Shown: positions 1-8,033 of the stretch, in pieces
Numbering within the stretch: the stretch's first letter is position 1
How the letters are laid out: each line of letters starts with the position of its first letter
Assembly (NCBI GenBank): GCA_964346725.1
Contig: CAYFVM010000032.1
Location: 1 to 16,655, forward strand
Length of the DNA stretch: 16,655 nt
Reading direction: 5' to 3'
From: UBA1715 sp964346725
Lineage (GTDB): Bacteria > Bacteroidota > Bacteroidia > Bacteroidales > UBA1715
Notes under the pieces: generated by a model
The model's database searches: none
Seen by the model: the letters and a program-made list of their open reading frames with translations, nothing else
Told to the model about the DNA's origin: nothing
Program-made: the position numbers and the translations under genes

Positions 1-2384
1 TAGCATTCACAGAATTCGAGTTTGGCGCAGAAGACCATTGGTCAGGCGGTTTGAGCCTTGTTGATGTATTAGGCGTGTTTGGTAAGGAAAATGTGTACTT
101 AGCTTGCAAATGGAATACATTCAAGACATACGGAACCCTTGCATACAATCTTTATCTTGACTATGATGGCAATGGTAGTAAGTTTGGAAATACCTCGGTA
201 TACGCAATGAGTGACACCGTTTCTCTTTCAAGCTTTGCTTCACTTGATGATAACAAGAATCTTCATATTATTGTTGTAAACAAAACTGCAGAGGCTCAAA
301 GCACAACATTCAATGTTGCCAACGGATTATACACTGATGGTGTTGTATATGGATTTGGACAATCATCTTCAACTATAGCACAAATTGGGACAATTGACAA
401 TGTTGTGAATTCCTCATTCGCATATTCAATACCAGCATATACTGCTGTTCACATTATTCTAAATGCGGCACCTCAAACAGAAATATTGAATGCCAACATT
501 GCTGAACCAGATGCAAATAAAATTGTCCTGACATTTACTGACCCTCTCTCATTAGCTTCAGCTACTGCAGCAGCAAACGAATTCACGGTCTCAGTTAATA
601 GTCAACCATTCACTGTTACTTCAATTACAGTAGCAGATGAAATAGCAACACTTACATTAGACAATCCTGTAACAGCAGCTAACGATACTATTCTTGTTTC
701 TTACAACGGTTCTAATGTTATTGGTTCATCAAGTCTCCCTATTTATCCATTTGACACCGTTCGCGTATATAATGAACTTAACGGCGCCCCTATGGAAGTC
801 ATAGGAGCATCTATTGATACCATCGGCTCTTTTGTTAAACTTTCCTTCTCTCGAGAAATATACACTGTTGAAAATATTGGAGGAATAACTCTTGCACAAA
901 ATAACGCACCTATTACTATTGACTCTGTTAAAATATCGACAAATTCTCCATATGATTTGTATGTGTATCCGGCAACTCGTATTGTGAAATATTACACTAC
1001 CGTTATTGCAAATTCAAACCAAATTGATATTACTGCTAGCGATGATACAGAACTTTCTAATTTCTCAATGGAGATTGAAGGTGGTGCAAACTATGCTCCT
1101 GCTATTGACTCAATTGTATTGTTTGACAACTTCACTATCAACATGCATTTTAACGCAAATATGAACCCAACCACAGACTATAATGCGGTTGGATTTACTC
1201 TAACACACAATGACAATACGTTGCACTACACCGCAACATACAAGACGAGCACACGCAAATTGGAGTTTGTTACGACTGAACCTATGCTTTATGGGGAACA
1301 ATACGTACTATCGTACACCGATCATGGCAAGGTGGTGACCATTCATAATGGAGTCCTTGGAAGTTTTTCTGAAAATATAAATAATACTCTTAGAAATACA
1401 AACGCAAGTACAACAACAATTCCAGGAGTTATTCAAGCAGAAGAATATTTTTATAGCCTAGGCAATCCTATTGTGGAAGTTTGTGAAGATACTTCGACTC
1501 TTGGTAATGGAAGTGCTCTTGGCTATATAGACACTCGTGATAGCTATTTCTATAGAATTTCTGTTCCCGAAAATAGAAACTATACTTTCACTATGCGCTA
1601 TTCATCACAAAGAGTGGGTGAACTCAATTACTTCATTGATGATAAAGCGTATCATTTGACCCTCCCATCAACTACAGGATTCAATGTCTGGGAAGATGCC
1701 TTCCGCGTTATTCCTCTTACACAAGGTGAACACGAAATACGGATAGATTTTCTTGAAGGAGGATTTAACATCAATTATATTCAAGTAACTGCAGAAGAAA
1801 AATATCCAAATGCATCTATTACAAAAGCTCAAGTACCACTCAATGGGAATTTGTTATACTTATTCTTTAGCACTGATATAGACACACTTCCTTTACCAGA
1901 AGAGTTAACCTTTACGAGCAACGGTACATTAATCAACCTCACAAGTGTTGATTTCAATACCAACTCTACAGATATTCTTAAATGTACATTTGACACTACC
2001 ATTTATAAAAATGATGTATTATCACTTACGTTCTCGTCAAATACTATTCTAACGGCTGACGGTGGTGGAGTTCTTGATACAACTCTTGTTGTATTAAATA
2101 AATCTGGTCAAATCTACGTTCCACCTATTATTGGTGCTGTTCCAACTCTTGATGCAAACAATTTTGTGATAGCTCCGATTCCCGTAAATGCTAATGCTGC
2201 TTTTGTTATTAAAACAACTGTTCCAAACGAAATTTCATACACGATTATAAACTCTCTCGGCGCTACAATAGCCACAGGCAATTTTACAACAGAGACAATA
2301 CTTTCTATTGCAAAATCGGGAGTTTATACTATTATCTTTGGAAAAGGATCTGAGACATTTACAAAAAAGATTATCGTTAAGTAG
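1..2384 (+). CDS. Secreted GH44 glycoside hydrolase with Ig-like modules, CBM6 and T9SS tail (5' end outside window)
   Basis: The reading frame is open from base 3, so the gene begins upstream; the TTG at base 51 is internal. The visible 793 residues begin with FTEFEFG and GGLSLVDVLGVFGKENVYLA, which match the C-terminal end of glycoside hydrolase family 44 (endoglucanase/xyloglucanase). The Glu of FTEFEFG (bases 12-14) is probably the catalytic nucleophile; the acid/base residue lies upstream. The GH44 part ends near base 465. It is followed by three Ig-like beta-sandwich segments (about 471-1400), a CBM6-type module (about 1415-1800, starting IPGVIQAEEY and ending near GGFNINYIQV), a fourth Ig-like segment, and a C-terminal T9SS sorting domain (about 2150-2384) ending KKIIVK. 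The product is inferred to be exported and anchored at the cell surface, where it would cut beta-glucans. The family call is firm; the exact substrate is unknown. Confidence 0.85.
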   Translation, partial: AFTEFEFGAEDHWSGGLSLVDVLGVFGKENVYLACKWNTFKTYGTLAYNLYLDYDGNGSKFGNTSVYAMSDTVSLSSFASLDDNKNLHIIVVNKTAEAQSTTFNVANGLYTDGVVYGFGQSSSTIAQIGTIDNVVNSSFAYSIPAYTAVHIILNAAPQTEILNANIAEPDANKIVLTFTDPLSLASATAAANEFTVSVNSQPFTVTSITVADEIATLTLDNPVTAANDTILVSYNGSNVIGSSSLPIYPFDTVRVYNELNGAPMEVIGASIDTIGSFVKLSFSREIYTVENIGGITLAQNNAPITIDSVKISTNSPYDLYVYPATRIVKYYTTVIANSNQIDITASDDTELSNFSMEIEGGANYAPAIDSIVLFDNFTINMHFNANMNPTTDYNAVGFTLTHNDNTLHYTATYKTSTRKLEFVTTEPMLYGEQYVLSYTDHGKVVTIHNGVLGSFSENINNTLRNTNASTTTIPGVIQAEEYFYSLGNPIVEVCEDTSTLGNGSALGYIDTRDSYFYRISVPENRNYTFTMRYSSQRVGELNYFIDDKAYHLTLPSTTGFNVWEDAFRVIPLTQGEHEIRIDFLEGGFNINYIQVTAEEKYPNASITKAQVPLNGNLLYLFFSTDIDTLPLPEELTFTSNGTLINLTSVDFNTNSTDILKCTFDTTIYKNDVLSLTFSSNTILTADGGGVLDTTLVVLNKSGQIYVPPIIGAVPTLDANNFVIAPIPVNANAAFVIKTTVPNEISYTIINSLGATIATGNFTTETILSIAKSGVYTIIFGKGSETFTKKIIVK

Positions 2385-2407
2385 TAAAGAATTTATAGGG
2401 TTCTTTA
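2385..2407 (+). terminator. Weak A/T hairpin after the GH44 gene
   Basis: TAAAGAA (2385-2391) pairs with TTCTTTA (2401-2407) across a 9-base loop, starting directly after the stop codon. There is no GC core and no following T-run, so it may be an mRNA 3' end or processing structure rather than an efficient terminator. Readthrough into the next gene is possible. Confidence 0.25.
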
Positions 2408-2449
2408 TATAAAAACCAAGTTAGTGTAATCTGTACACAATTAATTTTA

Positions 2450-2457
2450 TATATTTG
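2450..2457 (+). promoter_or_regulatory. Bacteroidota -7 promoter element TATATTTG
   Basis: An exact match to TAnnTTTG, 26 bases before the ATG at 2484. A clear -33 TTG at the usual spacing is not visible. The predicted transcription start falls at about 2462-2464, on top of an in-frame upstream ATG (2463). This argues that translation starts at the ATG at 2484. Confidence 0.55.
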
Positions 2458-2483
2458 TAATTATGAATTTAAAATTTGATACT

Positions 2484-3605
2484 ATGAAAAAAGGATTTTT
2501 ATGTATTGCAAGTCTATTTCTTGGATTGGGTGCTTTTGCTCAAGTAGGCACAATACCAGCAAACTATTGGGCATTATTTGAAACAAATTATGCCCAATAT
2601 GATACATGGTGGGAAGTTGACGACCAAACACAAAATGTTACAGCATTGACAGGTTTAACTCCAACCAACGGTATGAAAGTAGAAGAAAGCAGTATTTCTA
2701 ATAATGCTTACACTATTACTACAGATGGTGATGTATTTAAAGTTCACTACGAAAAAACTGATGCTTACGAAAAATTCGGTCTTAGTTGGATGACATGGGA
2801 ATACCCTGCAGAAGATTGCGGAAGTGACAATTGGCAATTAGTTAACCCGATTACTGGCGAAGAATGGGCAAACAACTGCCATCGCACGGCAAAAGGATAT
2901 TCAATTGACTTTAGCGACCCTGCTAACCGTATTGTTTCTTTCAAATATCAAGCATTATCCGATGTCGCTGTCAACTTACGTGTTGACCTTTGGGACATTA
3001 AAGGAAGAAAAACCACAAAAGAAGGATATATCTGTACTGACGGTCTTGACAAAGCAAGCACCTATGTGCCAAACGATGAAAACGCATGGCAGTCGTTCGC
3101 AATTCTTTATGCTAACATAGATTCAGACACTGAAGGAGTACTAGAAGAACTTTACGATTACAATGATACCAAAGGATTTTTTGGAACATCAAGTGGCATT
3201 CTTGCTGATGGAAACAATACTTGGTGGAACGGTATTCAATTTACTTCTTCTCCTACTTTCGACTTACTTCTTGACGATACAAGAATCATTGGATTGGAAA
3301 TATACATCAACTGCGATGGAACTACTGCAGGTGAAACGACCGACTTGTACATTAAAGATCTAACTGTAGGTAACACAATTACAAGAACTGGCGCTACCGA
3401 ATATACTACCGCTATTCCTACAATTGAAGGGAATAAAGAAGTTGAAATAACAAACGGAGTTGTATACTCTGATGGTAAAATTGTTGTACTTGACATTCTT
3501 GGACAAAAAGTAAAATCAGCTAAAAATGAATTAAAAGTTTCTGACTTACCTACTGGAATATACTTCATTCAAACTTCTGAAGGAACTGTGAAATTCGTAA
3601 AATAA
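2484..3605 (+). CDS. Secreted T9SS protein with probable carbohydrate-binding beta-sandwich
   Basis: The product is 373 residues from the ATG at 2484. This start gives a textbook signal peptide, MKKGFLCIASLFLGLGAFAQ. The ATG at 2463 would add seven residues but coincides with the predicted transcription start. The mature body is rich in Trp, Tyr, Asp and Asn, and ends in a strand resembling the last strand of galactose-binding-like CBMs (DLYIKDLTVGNT). About 70 C-terminal residues form a T9SS type A sorting domain (VLDILGQKV, LPTGIYFIQT, terminal VKFVK). No catalytic motif was recognised. Its position directly after the GH44 gene, with the same export route, suggests a polysaccharide-binding or accessory role. 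The carbohydrate-binding assignment rests on overall look rather than on a named family; the secretion and sorting signals are clear. Confidence 0.75.
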   Translation: MKKGFLCIASLFLGLGAFAQVGTIPANYWALFETNYAQYDTWWEVDDQTQNVTALTGLTPTNGMKVEESSISNNAYTITTDGDVFKVHYEKTDAYEKFGLSWMTWEYPAEDCGSDNWQLVNPITGEEWANNCHRTAKGYSIDFSDPANRIVSFKYQALSDVAVNLRVDLWDIKGRKTTKEGYICTDGLDKASTYVPNDENAWQSFAILYANIDSDTEGVLEELYDYNDTKGFFGTSSGILADGNNTWWNGIQFTSSPTFDLLLDDTRIIGLEIYINCDGTTAGETTDLYIKDLTVGNTITRTGATEYTTAIPTIEGNKEVEITNGVVYSDGKIVVLDILGQKVKSAKNELKVSDLPTGIYFIQTSEGTVKFVK

Positions 3606-3626
3606 GTCACTCTATAAAACACTAAG

Positions 3627-3655
3627 AAAGCTCGCCTCGGCGGGCTTTTCTTTTT
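3627..3655 (+). terminator. Rho-independent terminator of the 2484-3605 gene
   Basis: AAAGCTCGCC (3627-3636) pairs with GGCGGGCTTT (3639-3648), with one G-T wobble. The effective loop is CTCG. A T-rich run continues to 3655. This is a strong GC stem and is well placed 21 bases after the stop codon. Confidence 0.9.
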
Positions 3656-3679
3656 TATATACTTTTCTGAGAAAAATAA

Positions 3680-3687
3680 TATCTTTG
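3680..3687 (+). promoter_or_regulatory. -7 promoter element TATCTTTG of metY
   Basis: An exact TAnnTTTG match immediately after the preceding terminator and 39 bases before the chosen metY start. It predicts a 5' leader of roughly 30-35 bases, too short for a SAM riboswitch. No obvious -33 TTG is present. Confidence 0.6.
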
Positions 3688-3726
3688 CTACAAATAACAA
3701 TCAAAGATCTATTAATATACTATACA

Positions 3727-5007
3727 ATGAAAAAATCGAATCCCGAAACTCTATGCGTACAAGCAGGTTGGCAACCGAAAAATGGAGAACCTCGTGTTCT
3801 ACCTATTTATCAGAGCACAACATTTAAATATAGCACAAGCGAACAAATGGCAAATTTGTTCGACCTTAAAGAAGAAGGCTATTTCTATACTCGCCTTCAA
3901 AACCCAACAAATGACTGTGTTGCTCAAAAAATTGCAGAATTGGAAGGTGGTGTTGCCGCTATTTTAACCGCATCAGGACAAGCTGCTTCGTTCTACGCTA
4001 TCTTCAATATTTGCGAAGCCGGTGACCACTTTGTTTCGTCATCAACAATCTACGGAGGAACGTTCAACTTGTTTTCAATAACACTAAAAAAACTTGGCAT
4101 TGACTGCACATTTGTTGACCCGGATGCTTCTGAAGAAGAAATTGCTGCTGTGTTCCGCCCAAATACTAAAGCCTTGTTTGGTGAAACCATCGCGAACCCG
4201 GTTTTGAATGTGTTGGATATAGAGAAATTTGCACGTGTGGCACACGCTCATGGCGTTCCACTTATTGTTGACAATACGTTCTCAACTCCTATCAATTGCC
4301 GCCCATTTGAATTTGGTGCCGACATAGTAATGCACTCTACTTCAAAATACATGGATGGACACGCTACACAAGTTGGTGGCGCCATAGTTGATTCCGGAAA
4401 TTTTGATTGGGAAAAATACCACGACAAATTCAAAGGATTAACCGAACCTGATTCTTCCTATCACGGCTTGGCTTACACCAAATCTTTTGGTAAGAAAGCT
4501 TATATTACAAAAATCACGGTTCAATTGATGCGCGACCTTGGTTCTATACCATCGCCTCACAACTCGTTCCTTTTGAATCTTGGGCTTGAAACCTTGCATT
4601 TGCGCATTCCTCGTCATTGCGAGAATGCACAAAAAGTAGCAGAATATCTTGAGAAGAATGAAAAAGTTGCATGGGTAAATTACAGCGGTTTACCATCAAG
4701 CAAATACTACGCGTTGGCTCAAAAACAATTCACCAACGGACAATCATGTGGTGTTGTTACATTTGGTTTGAAAGGCGGACGCGAAATTGCTACTCGCTTT
4801 ATGGATAGCTTGAAACTTTGCTGCATAGTAACACACGTGGCCGACGTACGCACTTGCGTGCTTCACCCGGCATCACATACACATCGTCAATTAAGTGACG
4901 AACAATTGGTTGCAGCAGGTGTTCGCCCAGACCTTATCCGTTTCTCTGTTGGTATTGAAAACGTGGACGACATTATTGCCGACATTGAACAAGCATTGAA
5001 TGCATAA
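3727..5007 (+). CDS. metY: O-acetylhomoserine sulfhydrylase (homocysteine synthase)
   Basis: This 426-residue member of the Cys/Met-metabolism PLP enzyme family is predicted to make homocysteine from O-acetylhomoserine and sulfide (direct sulfhydrylation) in the cytoplasm. The N-terminal segment ETLCVQAG, the motif TRLQNPTND and the ELEGGVAAILTASGQAA block are typical of the MetY branch. The PLP Schiff-base lysine is Lys207 in HSTSKYMDGH. The C-terminal segment HPASHTHRQLS and IRFSVGIENVDDII fit, and full length is about 425-430 in the family. An upstream in-frame TTG (3685) lies inside the -7 box and is rejected as start; the ATG at 3727 begins MKKSNPETL. The gene is monocistronic, with its own promoter and terminator. 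The MetB/MetC relatives are shorter, so MetY is the best call, though exact substrate choice cannot be proven by sequence. Confidence 0.92.
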   Translation: MKKSNPETLCVQAGWQPKNGEPRVLPIYQSTTFKYSTSEQMANLFDLKEEGYFYTRLQNPTNDCVAQKIAELEGGVAAILTASGQAASFYAIFNICEAGDHFVSSSTIYGGTFNLFSITLKKLGIDCTFVDPDASEEEIAAVFRPNTKALFGETIANPVLNVLDIEKFARVAHAHGVPLIVDNTFSTPINCRPFEFGADIVMHSTSKYMDGHATQVGGAIVDSGNFDWEKYHDKFKGLTEPDSSYHGLAYTKSFGKKAYITKITVQLMRDLGSIPSPHNSFLLNLGLETLHLRIPRHCENAQKVAEYLEKNEKVAWVNYSGLPSSKYYALAQKQFTNGQSCGVVTFGLKGGREIATRFMDSLKLCCIVTHVADVRTCVLHPASHTHRQLSDEQLVAAGVRPDLIRFSVGIENVDDIIADIEQALNA

Positions 5008-5021
5008 TAGCATTATTCAAT

Positions 5022-5060
5022 AAAAAAACGCCTGATTTCATAAAGAAGTCAGGCGTTTTT
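5022..5060. terminator. Bidirectional terminator between metY and mrp
   Basis: A 15-pair stem: 5024-5038 pairs with 5046-5060 around a CATAAAG loop. The core is ACGCCTGA/TCAGGCGT, flanked by A's on the left and T's on the right, so it can end transcription from both convergent genes. Confidence 0.92.
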
Positions 5061-5078
5061 AGTTTTAGTAGCTATTTC

Positions 5079-6104
5079 CTATTTCATCACTTTTTTAGCT
5101 ATCTCGGCAAATTGTTTTGCCACAATAGAATCCTTGTTCAACGAAAGAGGAGAACCATTGTCGCCACCCTCGCAAATTCCCATAACAATAGGAACTGAAC
5201 CTAAAAATGGCAAACCCTTATCTTTTGCCAAATTTTCTACGCCACCTTTACCAAAAATGTAGTATTTCTTATCCGGCATTTCTTCGGGAGTAAACCACGC
5301 CATGTTTTCTATAAGTCCCAAAATCGGCACTTCAATTTTTTCTTTTTGGAAGAAATCAATTGCTTTCACCACGTCAATCACGGCAACATCCTGCGGAGTT
5401 CCAACCATAATTGCACCTGTTAAACGAAGTATTTGACTCAATGTTAATTGAATATCACTCGTGCCCGGAGGCATGTCTATTACCATCACGTCCAATTCGC
5501 CCCAATCAGAATCGGAAATAAACTGTTTGAGAACATTTCCAGCCATTGGGCCACGCCATGCCAATGCTTCCTCAGGACGAACAAAAAAGCCAATTGAAAG
5601 CAATTTGATGCCATACTTCTCTACCGGCAAAATCCATTCTTTCTCACCGTCTTTGCGCATCATTGGTTGTGCATCTTCTACACCAAACATTTTAGGAATT
5701 GAAGGGCCAAAAATGTCAGCATCGAGCAATCCAACATTGTAGCCTTGATTTGCCATTGCTATTGCCAAATTTGCACTCACCGTTGACTTACCTACACCGC
5801 CTTTGCCCGAAGCTACAGCAATAACTCGTTTTACCTTAGAAACGCCACCACTTGCTTCTGACTCATTTGCTTTTATAATGTCAACCAACACGTCAATAGA
5901 TTTTGCTTCGGGAATACCACGTTTTACCGCATCTTGCACCGAAGAAATTATTGCTCGTTCGTATTTGTCATATTTCTGTGGCAAACCCAATTTAATGGTG
6001 ATATTACCTTCATGTTCATCAACCAACTTTACAAATTGCACCACCGAACCACTTTCGCCCGGAATGGGAATTTGCATCATCAACTTAACTACCTGTTCTT
6101 TCAT
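5079..6104 (-). CDS. mrp: Mrp/NBP35-family ATP-binding protein (Fe-S cluster carrier-like)
   Basis: A 341-residue cytoplasmic P-loop ATPase of the Mrp/ApbC family, whose members carry or insert Fe-S clusters. A divergent N-terminal MIP18/DUF59-like domain spans about residues 1-75. The deviant Walker A motif GKGGVGKST (residues 100-108) is followed by DADIFGPSIPKMFG, DMPPGTSDIQL and a GTPQDVAVIDV block. The family's CxxC motif, which bridges a cluster at the dimer interface in ApbC/Nbp35, is missing: the place after ENMAWF reads TPEEMPDKKYYIFGKGG. One Cys remains in MGICEGGDNG. The gene starts four bases after the prmC stop and is therefore probably cotranscribed from the prmC promoter. The family is certain; an Fe-S carrier role is inferred and is weakened by the missing cysteines. 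Confidence 0.92.
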   Translation of the reverse strand: MKEQVVKLMMQIPIPGESGSVVQFVKLVDEHEGNITIKLGLPQKYDKYERAIISSVQDAVKRGIPEAKSIDVLVDIIKANESEASGGVSKVKRVIAVASGKGGVGKSTVSANLAIAMANQGYNVGLLDADIFGPSIPKMFGVEDAQPMMRKDGEKEWILPVEKYGIKLLSIGFFVRPEEALAWRGPMAGNVLKQFISDSDWGELDVMVIDMPPGTSDIQLTLSQILRLTGAIMVGTPQDVAVIDVVKAIDFFQKEKIEVPILGLIENMAWFTPEEMPDKKYYIFGKGGVENLAKDKGLPFLGSVPIVMGICEGGDNGSPLSLNKDSIVAKQFAEIAKKVMK

Positions 6105-6108
6105 GAAT

Positions 6109-6954
6109 TTATTTCTTTGCTGTTACTATTCTATCTTTTCCAAAGATATCTTTAACTATTTCGCACTCGCGCAAGCCATACGACTCAAACAAATGTACTG
6201 TTTCTTTTCCGAATTGCTCATTTATTTCACAATAAACGCAACCTCCTTCTGCCAATTTTGCGACCGCGAGGCGTGCTATTGCGCTATAAAAGCATAATGG
6301 GTCGGTATCGTCAACAAAAAGCGCCAGTTCGGGCTCAAAATCCAAAACATTCGGTCGCATTTGTTGTTTCTCCGAATTGCACACATACGGCGGATTGCTC
6401 ACAATTATATCGAACTGCTCCGAATTTGGCAAACAATCTTCCTCGCACATACTTCCTTCGAAAAAACGGATTTTTACCTCGTTTTGTTGTGCGTTTTCTT
6501 TTGCAACCTTCAGTGCTTCCGGTGAAATATCAAGAGCAGAAACTTCTGCATTTGGTAAATTCTTCGCCAACGAAATTGCTATACAACCACTACCGGTGCC
6601 TAAGTCAACAATTTTTATCGATTGATTTGTGTGTTTGCGAATAATCAAATCAACCAACTCCTCTGTTTCCGGACGAGGAATCAACACGGAATGCGTTACC
6701 TTAAATTGCAACCCGTAAAAATCTGCAATACCACGCACATACTGCACCGGCTCAGCTTTACGCAATCGAAGCAAGATTTTCTCAAAATGACCTTGGTGTT
6801 CGGGAGATAATTCACATAATTGATTCTGTATAAGCAATGTAGGTGTATAGCCCAAGTCTTCAGCAACCAATCCGAAAATTGACTGAATTTCTTTTGGCTC
6901 ATAAAGCATTGCCAATTCCTTTTGATATTCTATTTTTACATATTGAATTGTCAT
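6109..6954 (-). CDS. prmC: Peptide chain release factor N5-glutamine methyltransferase
   Basis: 281 residues. The protein is predicted to methylate the glutamine of the GGQ motif of release factors RF1 and RF2, using SAM. The SAM-binding motif DLGTGSG is at residues 117-123. The catalytic NPPY is at residues 187-190, and the RPETEELV helix at 94-101 is diagnostic for PrmC/HemK. An upstream in-frame start at 6990 would lie before the promoter box, so the ATG at 6954 (MTIQYVKIEY) is chosen. A third candidate at 6909 (MLYEPKEI) is preceded by AAGGA at SD-like spacing, but would remove N-terminal residues that look like part of the domain. It is divergent from ribD with only 26 bases between, and is followed by mrp after four bases. 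Confidence 0.93.
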   Translation of the reverse strand: MTIQYVKIEYQKELAMLYEPKEIQSIFGLVAEDLGYTPTLLIQNQLCELSPEHQGHFEKILLRLRKAEPVQYVRGIADFYGLQFKVTHSVLIPRPETEELVDLIIRKHTNQSIKIVDLGTGSGCIAISLAKNLPNAEVSALDISPEALKVAKENAQQNEVKIRFFEGSMCEEDCLPNSEQFDIIVSNPPYVCNSEKQQMRPNVLDFEPELALFVDDTDPLCFYSAIARLAVAKLAEGGCVYCEINEQFGKETVHLFESYGLRECEIVKDIFGKDRIVTAKK

Positions 6955-6958
6955 AGAA

Positions 6959-6966
6959 CAAAGATA
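6959..6966 (-). promoter_or_regulatory. -7 promoter element TATCTTTG of the prmC-mrp operon
   Basis: Read on the minus strand this is TATCTTTG, an exact TAnnTTTG, with a TTG (6988-6990) 21 bases upstream as a -33 candidate. Only four bases separate it from the prmC ATG at 6954, which predicts a leaderless or nearly leaderless mRNA. The -33 candidate lies inside the ribD coding sequence. Confidence 0.6.
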
Positions 6967-6980
6967 GATATTTAGAACTA

Positions 6981-8033
6981 ATGAGCACAACGGAAGACGA
7001 GAAATACATGCAACGATGCTTAACGCTCGCTCAACAAGCGTTTGGCAACACCTACCCGAATCCCATGGTTGGTTGCGTGGTTGTGCACAATGGCGAAATT
7101 ATTGGCGAAGGATATCACCACAAAGCGGGAGAACCTCATGCCGAGGTGAACGCAATTAATTCTGTAAAAAATGAGGAACTTTTGCAACGAAGTACCCTTT
7201 ACGTAAGTTTGGAACCTTGTTCGCACTACGGCAAAACACCTCCTTGCTCCGATTTGATTATAGCAAAAAAAATCCCTCACGTTGTTGTTGGATGCGTTGA
7301 TACTTTTAGCAAAGTGCAAGGCAAAGGCATAGAAAAACTTCGCAATGCCGGCGTGCGTGTTGATGTTGGTGTGCTTGAAAACGAAGATCGATTTCTAAAC
7401 AGACGATTTTTCACATTCAACGAAAAACATCGTCCATACATTATCTTGAAATGGGCGCAAACTGCTGATAATTACATAGATAAAATGCCCAATGCGAAAT
7501 CATCACAGAAAGGCGTACGCATTACCGATGAAGCATGTCAAAGACTTGTACACCAATGGCGCTCCGAAGAACAAGCAATTTTGGTGGGTACAAATACTGC
7601 GGTAAATGACAATCCCAGCCTGACGACACGTTTGGTTGAAGGGAAAAATCCTCTACGCATTGCGTGGGACTTGCATGAGAGAATTCCGGAAAATTCTTGC
7701 CTGAAAGATAGGGAAACTCCTACCATTATTTTCACCGCAAACGCATCAAACGTATCGGCAGAGAACCTTGAATACGTTGTTGCTTCGCCAGAAACGTTAG
7801 TTTCTAAGACCCTTGAAATCCTTTATCAAAAGCGAATTCAATCATTGATTGTGGAAGGAGGAACAAAAACGCTTCAGACGTTCATAGACCAGAATCTTTG
7901 GGACGAAGCACGAATTTTTACCACCACAGAAACATTTGGGGAAGGCATTGCCGCACCAAAACGTTTGGGAACACCTTCGGAAGAGCTACACGTTGGGAAT
8001 GCTCTTTTACAAACATTTTTTTCGTTAAAATAA
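6981..8033 (+). CDS. ribD: Bifunctional riboflavin biosynthesis deaminase/reductase
   Basis: 350 residues. The N-terminal deaminase and C-terminal reductase together are predicted to convert the first pyrimidine product of GTP cyclohydrolase II into 5-amino-6-ribitylamino-uracil phosphate. The zinc-binding deaminase motif HAEVNAI (His53, Glu55) and PCSHYGKTPPC (Cys80, Cys89) are intact. The reductase half starts near residue 150 (RPYIILKWAQT) and contains the GTNTAVNDNPSLTTR substrate-binding loop and the VEGGTKTLQTF motif. The start ATG at 6981 gives the usual N-terminus (MQRCLTLAQQAFG). No other riboflavin gene is adjacent, and there is no space for an FMN riboswitch. The last nine bases overlap the 3' end of parC on the opposite strand. 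Confidence 0.95.
   Translation: MSTTEDEKYMQRCLTLAQQAFGNTYPNPMVGCVVVHNGEIIGEGYHHKAGEPHAEVNAINSVKNEELLQRSTLYVSLEPCSHYGKTPPCSDLIIAKKIPHVVVGCVDTFSKVQGKGIEKLRNAGVRVDVGVLENEDRFLNRRFFTFNEKHRPYIILKWAQTADNYIDKMPNAKSSQKGVRITDEACQRLVHQWRSEEQAILVGTNTAVNDNPSLTTRLVEGKNPLRIAWDLHERIPENSCLKDRETPTIIFTANASNVSAENLEYVVASPETLVSKTLEILYQKRIQSLIVEGGTKTLQTFIDQNLWDEARIFTTTETFGEGIAAPKRLGTPSEELHVGNALLQTFFSLK

Noticed and set aside
2463..2483. Upstream ATG as start of the 2484 gene
   Set aside because: It coincides with the predicted transcription start, and the ATG at 2484 gives a better signal peptide.
3606..3726. SAM-type riboswitch before metY
   Set aside because: The gap is filled by the upstream terminator and the -7 box. 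The predicted leader of about 30-35 bases is too short.
5803..6297. Plus-strand ORF opposite mrp and prmC
   Set aside because: It is antisense to two well-supported genes, and no protein family is recognisable.
6955..6980. FMN riboswitch before ribD
   Set aside because: Only 26 bases separate ribD from the divergent prmC, and no conserved RFN sequence is visible.
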